Origin: Bradyrhizobium xenonodulans
Lineage (GTDB): Bacteria; Pseudomonadota; Alphaproteobacteria; Rhizobiales; Xanthobacteraceae
Assembly: GCF_027594865.1 (NCBI RefSeq)
Contig: NZ_CP089391.1
Coordinates: 4,928,501-4,992,500 of the forward strand
Direction: 5' to 3'
Length of the DNA: 64,000 bases
Within the stretch, counting starts at the first letter, position 1. Every line of letters starts with the position of its first letter. The notes under the pieces were generated by a model that did no database searches, was not told the DNA's origin, and was given only the letters and a program-made list of their open reading frames with translations. The translations under genes were made by a program, and so were the position numbers. This document shows, in pieces, positions 53,377 through 61,271 of this stretch.

Positions 53377-53502
53377 ACGTATTTCACCAAGGTTCTTCTC
53401 AAGCCATGCCCCATGCGGGTGGCTCCTGCGCTCTCGGGCGCCGCAGGGCCAGCACTTGCTTAGGGGTTGATATTAAACCGCACCACAACTTAGGAAACAA
53501 CT

Positions 53503-53805
53503 ATGACTGCAATCTCAAGCGCGATGCCCAAAGCAGCGGATGATCCCGCCGCTGATCGCGACCCGCATGCTGCAATCAACGAGCTGAAGCAGACCATTGC
53601 CGTGCTCGCGGCGCGCGTTACACAGCTGGAACAGACGCCCGAAGAATGGTTGCCATTAAAGGCAGCTGCTCACGACGCTGATGTCGTGTACGAGACCGCA
53701 CGTCTCTGGGCGAAAGCGGGGTTGATCCAAGCTCGCCGCGTGGGCAAGCGCTGGTTCGTCAACGTGGCGAGCCTGAAGGCTCGCAAGCAGGTCTTTGCGC
53801 GCTAA
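53503..53805 (+). CDS. small HTH protein with coiled-coil N-terminus
   Basis: 100 residues. A helical, coiled-coil-prone part (HAAINELKQTIAVLAARVTQ) comes before a DNA-binding-like region, WLPLKAAAHDADVVYETARLW, GLIQARRVGKRWFVNVASLK. The latter has the MerR/AlpA-type helix, turn and wing order. ATG follows AGGAAACAACT. Possibly a regulator of the element's replication or cargo genes; target unknown. Confidence 0.65.
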   Translation: MTAISSAMPKAADDPAADRDPHAAINELKQTIAVLAARVTQLEQTPEEWLPLKAAAHDADVVYETARLWAKAGLIQARRVGKRWFVNVASLKARKQVFAR

Positions 53806-53932
53806 GCCGTGCGGCAGAAAAGATTGCGGGTCGCTACGCGCAGCTGCGACCCCATTGCGACGTATTCCGACAGTCTGGGCCTTTCATCGGTACCAAAGCC
53901 ATGTATAAGCTACCACTCTAGGTGGAGCGCTA

Positions 53933-54667
53933 ATGGTAGAAAATATCGCAAAGATCATTGAGGCTTTGGCCAAGTTGATATCGGCTTTTGCATGGCCTGC
54001 TGTCGGGGCCTATTTAATTTGGCGATTTACGCCCACCATCAAAGACTTCCTATCCAACTTATCAGAGGGATCATTAAAGGCTTTCGGCGTTGAAGCATCC
54101 GCAAAGCGCGCCGCTTCGGAAGCCATTGCGAAAGCCGACCTTGGTGGAGGTGCCGATAAAACAAAGCTGAAGCCTTCCGAGGAGAGGCCCAGCGTCGAAA
54201 GCGCGATCCGTCTTGCGGAGCTGGTCACGGATGCCATTCCTCGACGCGAACTTCAGGGCAAGCGTGTTTTGTGGGTAGATGATCGACCTGACGGTAATCG
54301 TTACGAAATGCTGGCTCTGGCGGAGTTCGGTGTTGCGATTACCATCGCCCGCAGCACAGAGGACGCGCTGAAGCTGCTGAGCGAAGCACCATTTGACCTT
54401 ATTATTTCCGATATGAAGCGCGGGGATGACGAAGAAGCAGGATACGATTTCCTAGCAAAGTTGCTTCCACTCCACATCAACCTTCCGGTGATCTTCTACA
54501 CGCGATCAAAGCTTGATGAGACGATCGCGAGACAGCGGGGAGCCTTTGGCGTCGCGACCAAAGCCTCCGATTTGATCATACTGATTACCTCGGCTGTCTC
54601 GCGTCGTTCGTTCGACAGTTATTGGAAGAGGCGGTCTCGCCCGTTCGATCAGGGCAACCTCTTCTAG
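53933..54667 (+). CDS. membrane-anchored receiver-domain protein
   Basis: 244 residues. One membrane helix at about 12-33 (SAFAWPAVGAYLIWRF), a charged linker, and a receiver-like domain at about 109-225. Phosphorelay residues are all present: Asp116/Asp117 (LWVDDRPDGN), Asp160 (DLIISDMKRGDD), Thr190 (VIFYTRS) and Lys210 (VATKAS). No output domain and no kinase nearby. The WVDDRP..N.YE pattern recurs in conflict-associated receiver-like domains in my memory. Membrane anchoring of a lone receiver is unusual. A/T-rich compared with chromosomal genes. Confidence 0.75.
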   Translation: MVENIAKIIEALAKLISAFAWPAVGAYLIWRFTPTIKDFLSNLSEGSLKAFGVEASAKRAASEAIAKADLGGGADKTKLKPSEERPSVESAIRLAELVTDAIPRRELQGKRVLWVDDRPDGNRYEMLALAEFGVAITIARSTEDALKLLSEAPFDLIISDMKRGDDEEAGYDFLAKLLPLHINLPVIFYTRSKLDETIARQRGAFGVATKASDLIILITSAVSRRSFDSYWKRRSRPFDQGNLF

Positions 54668-54928
54668 AATTCTTGCGACCCGCGCGGATTGGCTTTCTTT
54701 CGGTGGGGCTTGTACAGCATGCGTCCCTTCGGTCGAATTTCCGATCTCGTTCCGGAGCCTCTTCACATCCACAAATGCGTCGAATACGCCGCGTGACCGA
54801 AGATCCTTCGCAGCCCGAGAACTGCATGGATAAGTCGAATAGCACCGTGCCATTCTTCTTCAGTCAGGCTTCTTGTTTACTGCAATCTGTAGCCAACGCT
54901 GGCTGACCGCCGACGCATAGTCGTTCAT
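54668..54928 (-). pseudogene. possible frameshifted minus-strand gene
   Basis: An ATG at 54928 follows GGAAGGATTTCATCCG and gives MNDYASAVSQRWLQIAVNKK then a stop. One base shift continues as LTEEEWHGAIRLIHAVLGLR, and a third frame carries VFDAFVDVKRLRNEIGNSTE and SARVARILEEVALIERA. Each piece looks like real helical protein, so one gene broken by two frameshifts is plausible. Evidence is composition only. The third frame continues under the 3' end of the receiver gene. Confidence 0.3.
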
Positions 54929-55070
54929 CGGATGAAATCCTTCCCAGTATCTGAAGGCACCGCGTCACATCGACAGATATAGGAGCCGCCGTTTGTAATA
55001 ATTTGGTTTTCAACGTGTGCGACGCGCGCCGCAGCCGCTTACACTAGCTTCAACTGAAGGAGCTAGACAA

Positions 55071-55721
55071 ATGGCATTATTCAAATCATCGAACCCCGAA
55101 AAGGTGGTGCAACGCGATATCGATGCGGCTAATGCCAATCGCGAGCGTGTGTCTGCCCGACTTGCTGACTGCGATCAGGCGGTCACCCGCCATCTGACAT
55201 CTGCCAAAGACTGCGCTCTGTCCGGCGACGAGGCCGGGCTCGACGCCGCCCAAACTTCTCTTCGTGCGGCTCAGGATCGCGCTGTCACGCTGCGGAGCGC
55301 GCTTTCTGAGATCGATCGGAAGATCACCGATCTTGAGCACGCCAAGGCCGAGATGGCGGACCGCAAGCTGCGTTCTGAGACGGCGGCGGAAATTGAACTG
55401 CTCGCTCGCAAGCTCGGCGAGATTGGCTTGGAGTTCAATAGCGTGGCCGAGCGCCTGTCCGAACATACCCATCGGGCTGTGCCGATCGTTTACGAGGCGC
55501 TAGGCATCAACAATTTTGCGAAGGTTTGCCTTTCCGAGGTTCCTCAAGCGGTCGAATTGGTCAGCACGATGCTGCGCGCGCATGCCGACGCTGTGCTCGC
55601 GGGCACTGCTCCGGCCAAGTTGCCGTTGCCGGAGGAGGCGTCGGCCGAAGTGCCGGCACCCGCACCGCCGGAGGACCGCTACCGTTACTTGCCGATCCAG
55701 CCGAAATTTCTCGTCGGCTAG
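55071..55721 (+). CDS. coiled-coil protein, unknown, in peptidase module
   Basis: 216 residues. Long helical heptad-like stretch at about 10-150 (VVQRDIDAANANRERVSARL, RSALSEIDRKITDLEHAKAE), then a compact region (VPIVYEALGINNFAKVCLSE) and a Pro/Ala-rich end. ATG follows GAAGGAGCTAGACAA. First of three tightly packed genes (gaps 14 bases and an 8-base overlap) ending in a metallopeptidase. It could be a scaffold or substrate of the peptidase. Family not recognised. Confidence 0.7.
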   Translation: MALFKSSNPEKVVQRDIDAANANRERVSARLADCDQAVTRHLTSAKDCALSGDEAGLDAAQTSLRAAQDRAVTLRSALSEIDRKITDLEHAKAEMADRKLRSETAAEIELLARKLGEIGLEFNSVAERLSEHTHRAVPIVYEALGINNFAKVCLSEVPQAVELVSTMLRAHADAVLAGTAPAKLPLPEEASAEVPAPAPPEDRYRYLPIQPKFLVG

Positions 55722-55735
55722 GAGGTACCTCGCTC

Positions 55736-55942
55736 ATGAAATCAGCTCCCGCCGGCTGGCAGCCGCACCAGATCATCACACGCATCGATGGCTGGGTTGT
55801 CGATCCCCAGAATACAAATCGCATCCCGACCCGTGTGGCGGAGATGATCGCGCGCGCCATGCCGCAACTCTCGGACACTCGGGTTGCCACTATCCGTGCA
55901 CGCATGGTCGTGCGGCAGTTGAAGGTTATCGGTCATGTCTGA
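55736..55942 (+). CDS. 68-aa protein in peptidase module
   Basis: Reads MKSAPAGWQPHQIITRIDGW and RVAEMIARAMPQLSDTRVAT, ending in a basic helix (IRARMVVRQLKVIGHV). The start follows TAGGAGG. Its 3' end overlaps the start of the peptidase gene by eight bases, so translation is likely coupled. Function unknown. Confidence 0.62.
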   Translation: MKSAPAGWQPHQIITRIDGWVVDPQNTNRIPTRVAEMIARAMPQLSDTRVATIRARMVVRQLKVIGHV

Positions 55943-56747
55943 TGGATGCCCGGTCGAGGATGGTACTGCTGAGTATGCGACCTGTTCTCCCGGAACTGGG
56001 GCCGCCGCCGCCGAAATGGTCGTTCCTGCGGCTGGCGGCGGCCCAGATGAACCGCCCGACGAATACGACGAGTTGCTTGCCACGCTCGGCCGGACCGAAG
56101 AACAGGATCAACGGATCAGCGTGCATGAGGCCGGGCATGCCATCTGCGCGCGTTTGCTCGGTCACGAAGTTGGCGGCGTCACTGTGAACCCGGACCCGAT
56201 CCATGGCTCCGAAGGCTTGTGCTGGGGTGTCGGCCATTCAGAGGCTTTCAGTGAAGGCAGCGGCGATGCCTCTGATGTTCGGGCTGTGATCAGTCCTATG
56301 ATGCCGAAAGCCGGCGAAGACCGCCGGCCGGTGGCTGATGTCTTTGGCAGTGTCTACTCCAAGTGCATCGAGTTTCTGGCCGGCCGCGCTGCCGAGCGTC
56401 TGCTGCTAGAAGTTGAGCCGGCTTACCCGGTTGATGACCTCCGGCAGGCTCGCGAGCTGGCGTTGCTGATCTGCTCTAGCGATGAGGCGATCGAGACGTT
56501 TCTCGCGCACTGCGATGTCGTTGCCCGCGATCTCCTGATGCCTCACGGCGATGTGCTGATTGTGCTATCTACGGTTCTGCGCATCAGGCGAACGCTTGAT
56601 GGACGTGAGATTGATGAGATCATTTCTGACGTGGTTACGCGCAAGGCGATGGCGCTTGAGCGGCGGCGTCGGGCTGAATGGCGCAAGAGCGAGCTTATGG
56701 CAGCTCGCTTTAGAGAGAAATGCGAGCCGCTAGATCGTCGGTCTTAG
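55935..56747 (+). CDS. FtsH/M41-like zinc metallopeptidase without AAA domain
   Basis: 270 residues. Zinc motif HEAGH at 64-68 (RISVHEAGHAICARLLGHEV), then FLAGRAAERLLLE and DDLRQARELALLI, where Asp167/168 corresponds to the third zinc ligand of FtsH. The AAA ATPase and membrane helices of FtsH are absent, and the first 50 residues are disordered. It may cleave already unfolded or specific partner proteins, for which the two upstream gene products are candidates. Part of a three-gene operon. Confidence 0.78.
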   Translation: MSDGCPVEDGTAEYATCSPGTGAAAAEMVVPAAGGGPDEPPDEYDELLATLGRTEEQDQRISVHEAGHAICARLLGHEVGGVTVNPDPIHGSEGLCWGVGHSEAFSEGSGDASDVRAVISPMMPKAGEDRRPVADVFGSVYSKCIEFLAGRAAERLLLEVEPAYPVDDLRQARELALLICSSDEAIETFLAHCDVVARDLLMPHGDVLIVLSTVLRIRRTLDGREIDEIISDVVTRKAMALERRRRAEWRKSELMAARFREKCEPLDRRS

Positions 56748-56808
56748 CGTACGTACGGGGAAGCACAGCGACCGACTAAGACTTCCTTGCACAATTCTGA
56801 CTATCCGC

Positions 56809-57372
56809 TCATTGGCTGGATTGTCTCGCACGAGATAACCCCTTTGCACATTTACTAGCGGTCGCGGCCCGCATACAAATGACCACTATCTCGCCGTTCT
56901 CAGCAGCCGGGAACAATACGCTTTGTGCCCAGCTCAAGGATGCCCGGCTGGAAGGCAACGACATGACGGCTCGCCAGTCCTTCACGCGGCGCGAATGCTA
57001 GGCGCCGATGTTCAGCACTGCGAGGCTATGCCGGATGTCGTCGTAGTCGCCAAAGCGCTTTACAATGCTCCTGAGCCACTTACTTCCATCGCCTTCGTCG
57101 CGAAATGGCTCTCGGCCCTTCCATCGACGCATATAGTAATCTTTTCCCTCATTCGTATTGGCGTCGGAGAGGTCCAGTTGGCTGCTCAATCCGGGGGAAG
57201 CGAAGAGCAAGACGACCTTGGCGGTCTTCAAAGGACCGCCGAATGCTGCCGGTAAGCACCTTAAGTCAAACCCGTGCTTTTCGGCGCCTAGACGCCCGAA
57301 GACTTCGGCATCGTCGGGATGGATAGGCGATCCTCGCTTAATTCGCGACCAGAACTTAAAGATATCGCTCAT
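56809..57372 (-). pseudogene. uracil-DNA-glycosylase-like gene split by an in-frame amber
   Basis: The first 124 codons read well (IHPDDAEVFGRL, LKTAKVVLLFASPGLSSQLD, DYYMRRWKGREPF) and stop at TAG (56998-57000) right after VLNIGA. Reading through in the same frame gives HSRRVKDWRAVMSLPSSRAS, then LSWAQSVLFPAAENGEIVVI, ending at 56809. The two parts look like one protein of about 187 residues in which a Tyr codon became TAG. I recall this family as DNA-glycosylase-like, but that needs checking. The plus-strand ORF at 56879-57001 is antisense to it. Confidence 0.65.
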
Positions 57373-57455
57373 TACTCCCTCGACTATGCCTCAGCGGCGC
57401 GGCGGAAAAAGCGCAAAGCGAATGCCACCGGCATCATCAAAGCTACGCGTCCGTG

Positions 57456-57854
57456 TCATTGAGCAATTCGCGCTGCATTTGCTCGACGTGTTGCAACGGC
57501 CTTTCGCGCGGCCTCGCTCCGCCGCTTTTTAATGGCGTTCGCTGCACGTGTAGCCGCGGCTTTCTTCCCCGCGTCTTTCATATATGCGTTAGTCCTCTCC
57601 CCCTTTCTGTCCTGCCAGTGAGAGCGTTGGACCTTCAACGCGGCGAGCGAAAAGAGGCCAGCGTCATACATCCAATGATGATGATTGCAGAGCCACGCAA
57701 GATTGTCTGGATCGTTGTTGGCCGCTTCGTGATCCAAATGCGCCAATTCTCTCCCAACCGTCTGCCCACACAGACAGCAGCCGGGATAAGGGTAAGCTAG
57801 TTCGGCAATTCGTCGTGCCTCAGATTGATTTCGAGAATTTTTGATTACTTCCAT
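57456..57854 (-). CDS. HNH-domain protein
   Basis: 132 residues. Zinc cysteines and HNH core: YPGCCLCGQTVGRELAHLDH, NNDPDNLAWLCNHHHWMYDA, which has the paired Cys, His-Asp-His and N...HHH order of HNH nucleases. The C-terminal 45 residues are a Lys/Arg/Ala-rich helix (KKAAATRAANAIKKRRSEAA), probably binding DNA. It lies upstream of the broken gene at 56809-57372 on the same strand. Confidence 0.78.
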   Translation of the reverse strand: MEVIKNSRNQSEARRIAELAYPYPGCCLCGQTVGRELAHLDHEAANNDPDNLAWLCNHHHWMYDAGLFSLAALKVQRSHWQDRKGERTNAYMKDAGKKAAATRAANAIKKRRSEAARKAVATRRANAARIAQ

Positions 57855-57912
57855 CCCTAATCTGCCTCACATAGACAAGAACCGTGGGTCATCGCTCGAA
57901 GATCCCCCGCAA

Positions 57913-58083
57913 TTACGGATCATGCTTGCGAAGCTCTCGCGCGGCCAGTTCGAACTCCATTTCGCGAAGCTGCTCAATCAGCAGTGCTACGATCTCCTCG
58001 TAATCAGATCGCGATAGCGAGCTTATGCCGCGTGATGTCATCTGGTCTTGGAGAATAGTTGCCATCATGGCTTTGACGCTCAT
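57913..58083 (-). CDS. 56-aa helical protein, unknown
   Basis: MSVKAMMATILQDQMTSRGI followed by a charged helix (DYEEIVALLIEQLREMEFEL) and AARELRKHDP. ATG at 58083 is chosen; the open frame extends upstream but overlaps a convincing plus-strand gene. Function unknown. Confidence 0.5.
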   Translation of the reverse strand: MSVKAMMATILQDQMTSRGISSLSRSDYEEIVALLIEQLREMEFELAARELRKHDP

Positions 58084-58154
58084 GTGCGCCCCGTCTGAAA
58101 TTCGGATGGTCTTCAAAACAATCTGAAGTAGATGCGAAGAGGGATAAATATGCA

Positions 58155-58286
58155 ATGCCCGTAGAATTACGGATGAGCGAGTTGCGCTGTATTGCAGCGC
58201 ATATGGAAGGCGTGTTTGACCACGAGCACGATCGAAAGCTAGGATCACCCGATTGGTTCTTGAAGTTTATTTTATGGTGTGCGTGA
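58155..58286 (+). CDS. 43-aa protein coupled to the next gene
   Basis: Reads MPVELRMSELRCIAAHMEGV and FDHEHDRKLGSPDWFLKFIL, ending WCA. GAGGG lies 11 bases before the ATG. Its TGA shares its last base with the ATG of the following gene (TGATG at 58284-58288), which indicates translational coupling and supports both frames. Function unknown. Confidence 0.5.
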   Translation: MPVELRMSELRCIAAHMEGVFDHEHDRKLGSPDWFLKFILWCA

Positions 58287-58540
58287 TGCAGAGTGCGATT
58301 GAGTTGATTGTCGAAGGCTATGCCCGGCTCGGCGATCGGCAAGCCCTAGAAGACCTTCGGATGCACAGGCGGCGGTTGGCGGTCGATCTGAAAGCGATGA
58401 AGGGCTTCGATTGCAGTGGCGCGGTCCAGCGGATCGAGGAAGATATCGCGGCAGTTGAGGCGGGCCTATCCAGCCTGTCTGATACGGTCGCAGAAGTTGG
58501 TGCGGCATCCGCTCGAAGTTCAGCTGCGCTCAGCCATTAG
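58286..58540 (+). CDS. 84-aa helical protein, unknown
   Basis: Starts MQSAIELIVEGYARLGDRQA. Helices LEDLRMHRRRLAVDLKAMKG and VQRIEEDIAAVEAGLSSLSD give a probable coiled-coil structure. Start 58286 is fixed by the TGATG overlap with the preceding small gene. Function unknown. Confidence 0.58.
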   Translation: MQSAIELIVEGYARLGDRQALEDLRMHRRRLAVDLKAMKGFDCSGAVQRIEEDIAAVEAGLSSLSDTVAEVGAASARSSAALSH

Positions 58541-58588
58541 GGCTGCGCTGGCGCGTGGATGGTGCCAGCCTGCTGAGTTGACGCACCG

Positions 58589-58753
58589 CTACTTCTTCAA
58601 CGTTATACCGACCGTCCGCGCCATCCGCCTTACTGAACCGGCATAGCGCCCCAGCTCGGCTGCAATCTTCGACGTACCCGCTCCTTGCCGGGCCAGCTTA
58701 ATCAAACGGCGGATTTCCTGCTCAGCCCATTTCTTTGGCTTCGGTGCTTTCAT
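58589..58753 (-). CDS. small helix-turn-helix protein
   Basis: 54 residues. PKKWAEQEIRRLIKLARQGA, then SKIAAELGRYAGSVRRMART and VGITLKK form a three-helix, SANT/GcrA-like DNA-binding pattern common among small Bradyrhizobium proteins. ATG 58753 (MKAPKPKKW) is chosen over the longer frame from 58837. Target unknown. Confidence 0.68.
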   Translation of the reverse strand: MKAPKPKKWAEQEIRRLIKLARQGAGTSKIAAELGRYAGSVRRMARTVGITLKK

Positions 58754-58976
58754 GCGCGGCGCTCTAGGGCCGCAGTTAACCAGCCACCCCAAAAGCCAGC
58801 ACTTGGGAAATTTACGGGTGCCTAGGAGCTTGACCATGCGCTACGTCCAAAGGTCGCACGTGGTCCTCCCGTAATACCGCTTGAAAGTGCGAGACTACTT
58901 TGAAAAATGTCGCTCAACTTCAGGTCGCGCTGCATTTTGATAAGCCGGCGGCAGTTTTGTTTTGAAGGGCATTGTG

Positions 58977-59980
58977 ATGCAGGAAATTGAAATTGGCTAC
59001 GAACTAAACCGAGCTGTGCCATTTTTCGGCGCTCGTGCCTTTGCCCGCAAGATCGTAGCGGAGGCGGATCAACTTTGGTCAAAGCTGGAAGCTGTGGAGG
59101 CTGAGCGGCGGGCGCTCCTCTCCAAGAACACTGAACTTGGAGCTACCAGCGCGCAGCTACGAGCGGAACGCGATTTGGCGCGGCAGCAACTCGAATACTT
59201 TGGAGCTGCTCCCATTCTCGATATGGACGCACGCCGGCAAGAATTGCAGAAGCGTGTGGACGCGCTTAACGAGGAACTCGAGAATGTTCGTGCGACCATC
59301 GCGGCAGAACGAGACAATTTGCGGAAAGAAGTTGAGGCCGCGCGGCAGACAATAGTCGAAACAAGAGAGACAGCCATCCTTCAAGAGATCGGCATCTACG
59401 AGTATCGCCATCCGCTCAACAAGAGATCGAGCGTGAGCGCTCAAAGCTCGCCAAGGAAAAGCAGCACTATCAGAATGCGCTAGAGATCGTAACTGCAAAT
59501 GGCGATGAAGCTGGCATGAAGCGGCTTCAAGAGCAGATTGTCGAGGTTGATAGTGCGATTGAGAGTGTCGATGCTCGCGCCGCCAATACTCGCGCTGGAT
59601 ACGTCTATGTGATCTCTAACCTTGGGTCCTTCGGGGAAAAAATGGTGAAGGTTGGAATGACAAGACGCCTTGATCCGATGGAACGTATCCGGGAGCTGAG
59701 TGACGCATCGGTGCCGTTCAATTTCGATGTTCATGCACTCTTCTTCTCAAACGATGCTGTCGGCATCGAAAATTCAATGCATGACCGCCTGTCGGGCTAT
59801 CGAGTAAATGAGGTGAACCGACGACGAGAGTTCTTCCGGGCAACCCCATTAGAAGTCAAGGCGCATCTTAGTCAGTTAACCGGGCAGCTACTGGAATTTC
59901 GCGAAATCGCCGAGGCTATCGAGTACAGGCAGACCTTACGAATGCAAACAGCAACGAACGAACTGGCAGAGAGCGAATAA
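58977..59980 (+). pseudogene. DUF4041/GIY-YIG (T5orf172-type) nuclease gene with internal deletion and frameshift
   Basis: The first part (58977-59483 frame) has a coiled coil and LQEIGIYEYRHPL, the start of DUF4041. The reading then shifts: after CCGCTCAACAAGAG the second frame continues QQEIERERSKLAKEKQHYQN and reaches GYVYVISNLGSFGEKMVKVG with MTRRLDPMERIRELSDASVP, a full GIY-YIG nuclease-like domain (59516-59980). About 150 residues expected between EYRHPL and QQEIERE in relatives are missing. Such proteins occur in phages and defence-rich islands. Probably inactive as a whole; the C-terminal part could still be made from the ATG at 59516. Confidence 0.75.
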
Positions 59981-60053
59981 TCGCCGCTGCACGCGCTTAA
60001 GGACAGTGCTGCTAGTTCGTCCTCGTGATTTAGTTTGTCACCCTGATGAGTTC

Positions 60054-60419
60054 ATGCCGCAACCTCCCAGCCCAAACCCGCTTCATTCTGACCCCGGTCC
60101 AGAACAGCGACTACGTGATTTGCAGCGGCGCTTCCGCGCGGTATCAGCGCGCCATGATCGCACTACTAAGCTGTGGTGGGCAATTGCAGCATTGAGCGTC
60201 ATCGCCGTCATTTTGGTTGCCTATCCGCCTATTTGGCTCCTTATTTCGAGCCCTTGGCCGGTCACGACAACGCTTAGACACATCATGTCCGCCCCCAACT
60301 GTGAATTTGCTCGACTGGTCGGTTTGGCGCCCGCGAGGCGTGGAGAGCCCGGCTATTGGAAACACCACGATCGCGATGGGGACGGCATTGCTTGTGAACC
60401 ATGGCCCGGCCGCAGGTAA
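60054..60419 (+). CDS. membrane-anchored Excalibur-domain protein
   Basis: 121 residues. A charged N-terminus (RLRDLQRRFRAVSARHDRTT), one membrane helix (LWWAIAALSVIAVILVAYPP) and an exported Excalibur motif: NCEFARLVGLAPARRGEPGY and HHDRDGDGIACE. The DxDxDG loop should bind calcium and the two cysteines pair. Such domains are common in secreted nucleases, but here no nuclease domain is attached. Start ATG 60054. Confidence 0.75.
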   Translation: MPQPPSPNPLHSDPGPEQRLRDLQRRFRAVSARHDRTTKLWWAIAALSVIAVILVAYPPIWLLISSPWPVTTTLRHIMSAPNCEFARLVGLAPARRGEPGYWKHHDRDGDGIACEPWPGRR

Positions 60420-60733
60420 GTTGGTCGCAGCTATTCCGCTCACAGCGGAAATCACCACGTCAGACGGAAGCTCCAAGATCGTTCCTCCCGATGCATGCGG
60501 CGGATCAATTTTCCTTTCCGCTCCACCCACAGCGATAGGGAACGCGCGATCCGGTAGGCACTTCAACGCATTGGCTCACCCACTGCACACGCGTCTATTG
60601 CGCCCCGTTAAGAAATTGGTGAGAGGTCAATGCCACCATTCGCGTATTAGCCGCGAGATGCGGCAGCGCATTCTAAAAGCGGTTATACTTTTCGACACGC
60701 CCGGTTGGCGGTCTCTCTTGAAGGAGAGGTCCA
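60420..60733. other. intergenic region, no supported gene
   Basis: About 310 bases between the Excalibur gene and the 44-aa gene. Open frames on both strands have no convincing coding pattern. A GGTTATACTTTTCG patch near 60680 could hold the promoter of the 44-aa gene. Confidence 0.35.
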
Positions 60734-60868
60734 ATGTTTAAGGGCTTCACGGTGGCAGTCGTGGCGCTGGTTGGCACAGCGCAGCTGGATCGATACCTAA
60801 CCAACGGTCGGTACACCGACGCGGCCACGGAGATGCTGCGGCAAATCAGGCACGCGTTTGGATTTTAG
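60734..60868 (+). CDS. 44-aa conserved-type small protein
   Basis: MFKGFTVAVVALVGTAQLDR followed by YLTNGRYTDAATEMLRQIRH and AFGF. AAGGAGAGGTCCA gives a strong ribosome binding site. A short hydrophobic N-terminus and an amphipathic end suggest membrane association. I have seen near-identical small proteins many times in Bradyrhizobium genomes; function unknown. Too short for most gene callers. Confidence 0.65.
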   Translation: MFKGFTVAVVALVGTAQLDRYLTNGRYTDAATEMLRQIRHAFGF

Positions 60869-60896
60869 ATAATTCCTTTTAGCGCGGAGGCGCGTG

Positions 60897-61106
60897 ATGG
60901 ACATTTCATGGGCTGATCTCGATAGCAATGAACAGCGCACGATTGCGGTATTGGGAGCCGGACTTTCCATTGGATTGTGCGACCCTCTTGCCCTCCTGAC
61001 GTTAAGGCGGCTTGGGCTAATCGTGGGGGTCGATTTGACGGCTGCCGGACATAATCTGCGAAGAGATGCCGTTATGAAGAGCGTCGCACGCGCGCGCTCG
61101 ATCTAG
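60897..61106 (+). CDS. 69-aa conserved-type small protein
   Basis: MDISWADLDSNEQRTIAVLG, then AGLSIGLCDPLALLTLRRLG and LIVGVDLTAAGHNLRRDAVM. GGAGG lies eight bases before the ATG at 60897. Composition suggests a winged-helix-like or membrane-associated mini-protein; the LTLRRLGLI..LT..G..L pattern resembles a wing after a recognition helix. It follows the 44-aa gene by 28 bases and may share its transcript. Confidence 0.62.
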   Translation: MDISWADLDSNEQRTIAVLGAGLSIGLCDPLALLTLRRLGLIVGVDLTAAGHNLRRDAVMKSVARARSI

Positions 61107-61271
61107 GCTCTCCGCTCCTTTGCGACCCGCGACTTGCGAATGTAATAGCCGTGTTGCTGTACCGCCGATTTGATCTCGTCGCTGGCTTTGCGAACTCGTT
61201 TTCTGCTTTTGCGCCACCTCTTGCCGGAGCAAGCCGCCGGTATCGGCGAGCCTAATCTTAGAACGAGCAAG

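Noticed and set aside
56879..57001. 40-residue plus-strand ORF (MTTISPFSAAGNN...)
   Set aside because: No ribosome binding site, and it lies antisense to the second half of the amber-split gene.
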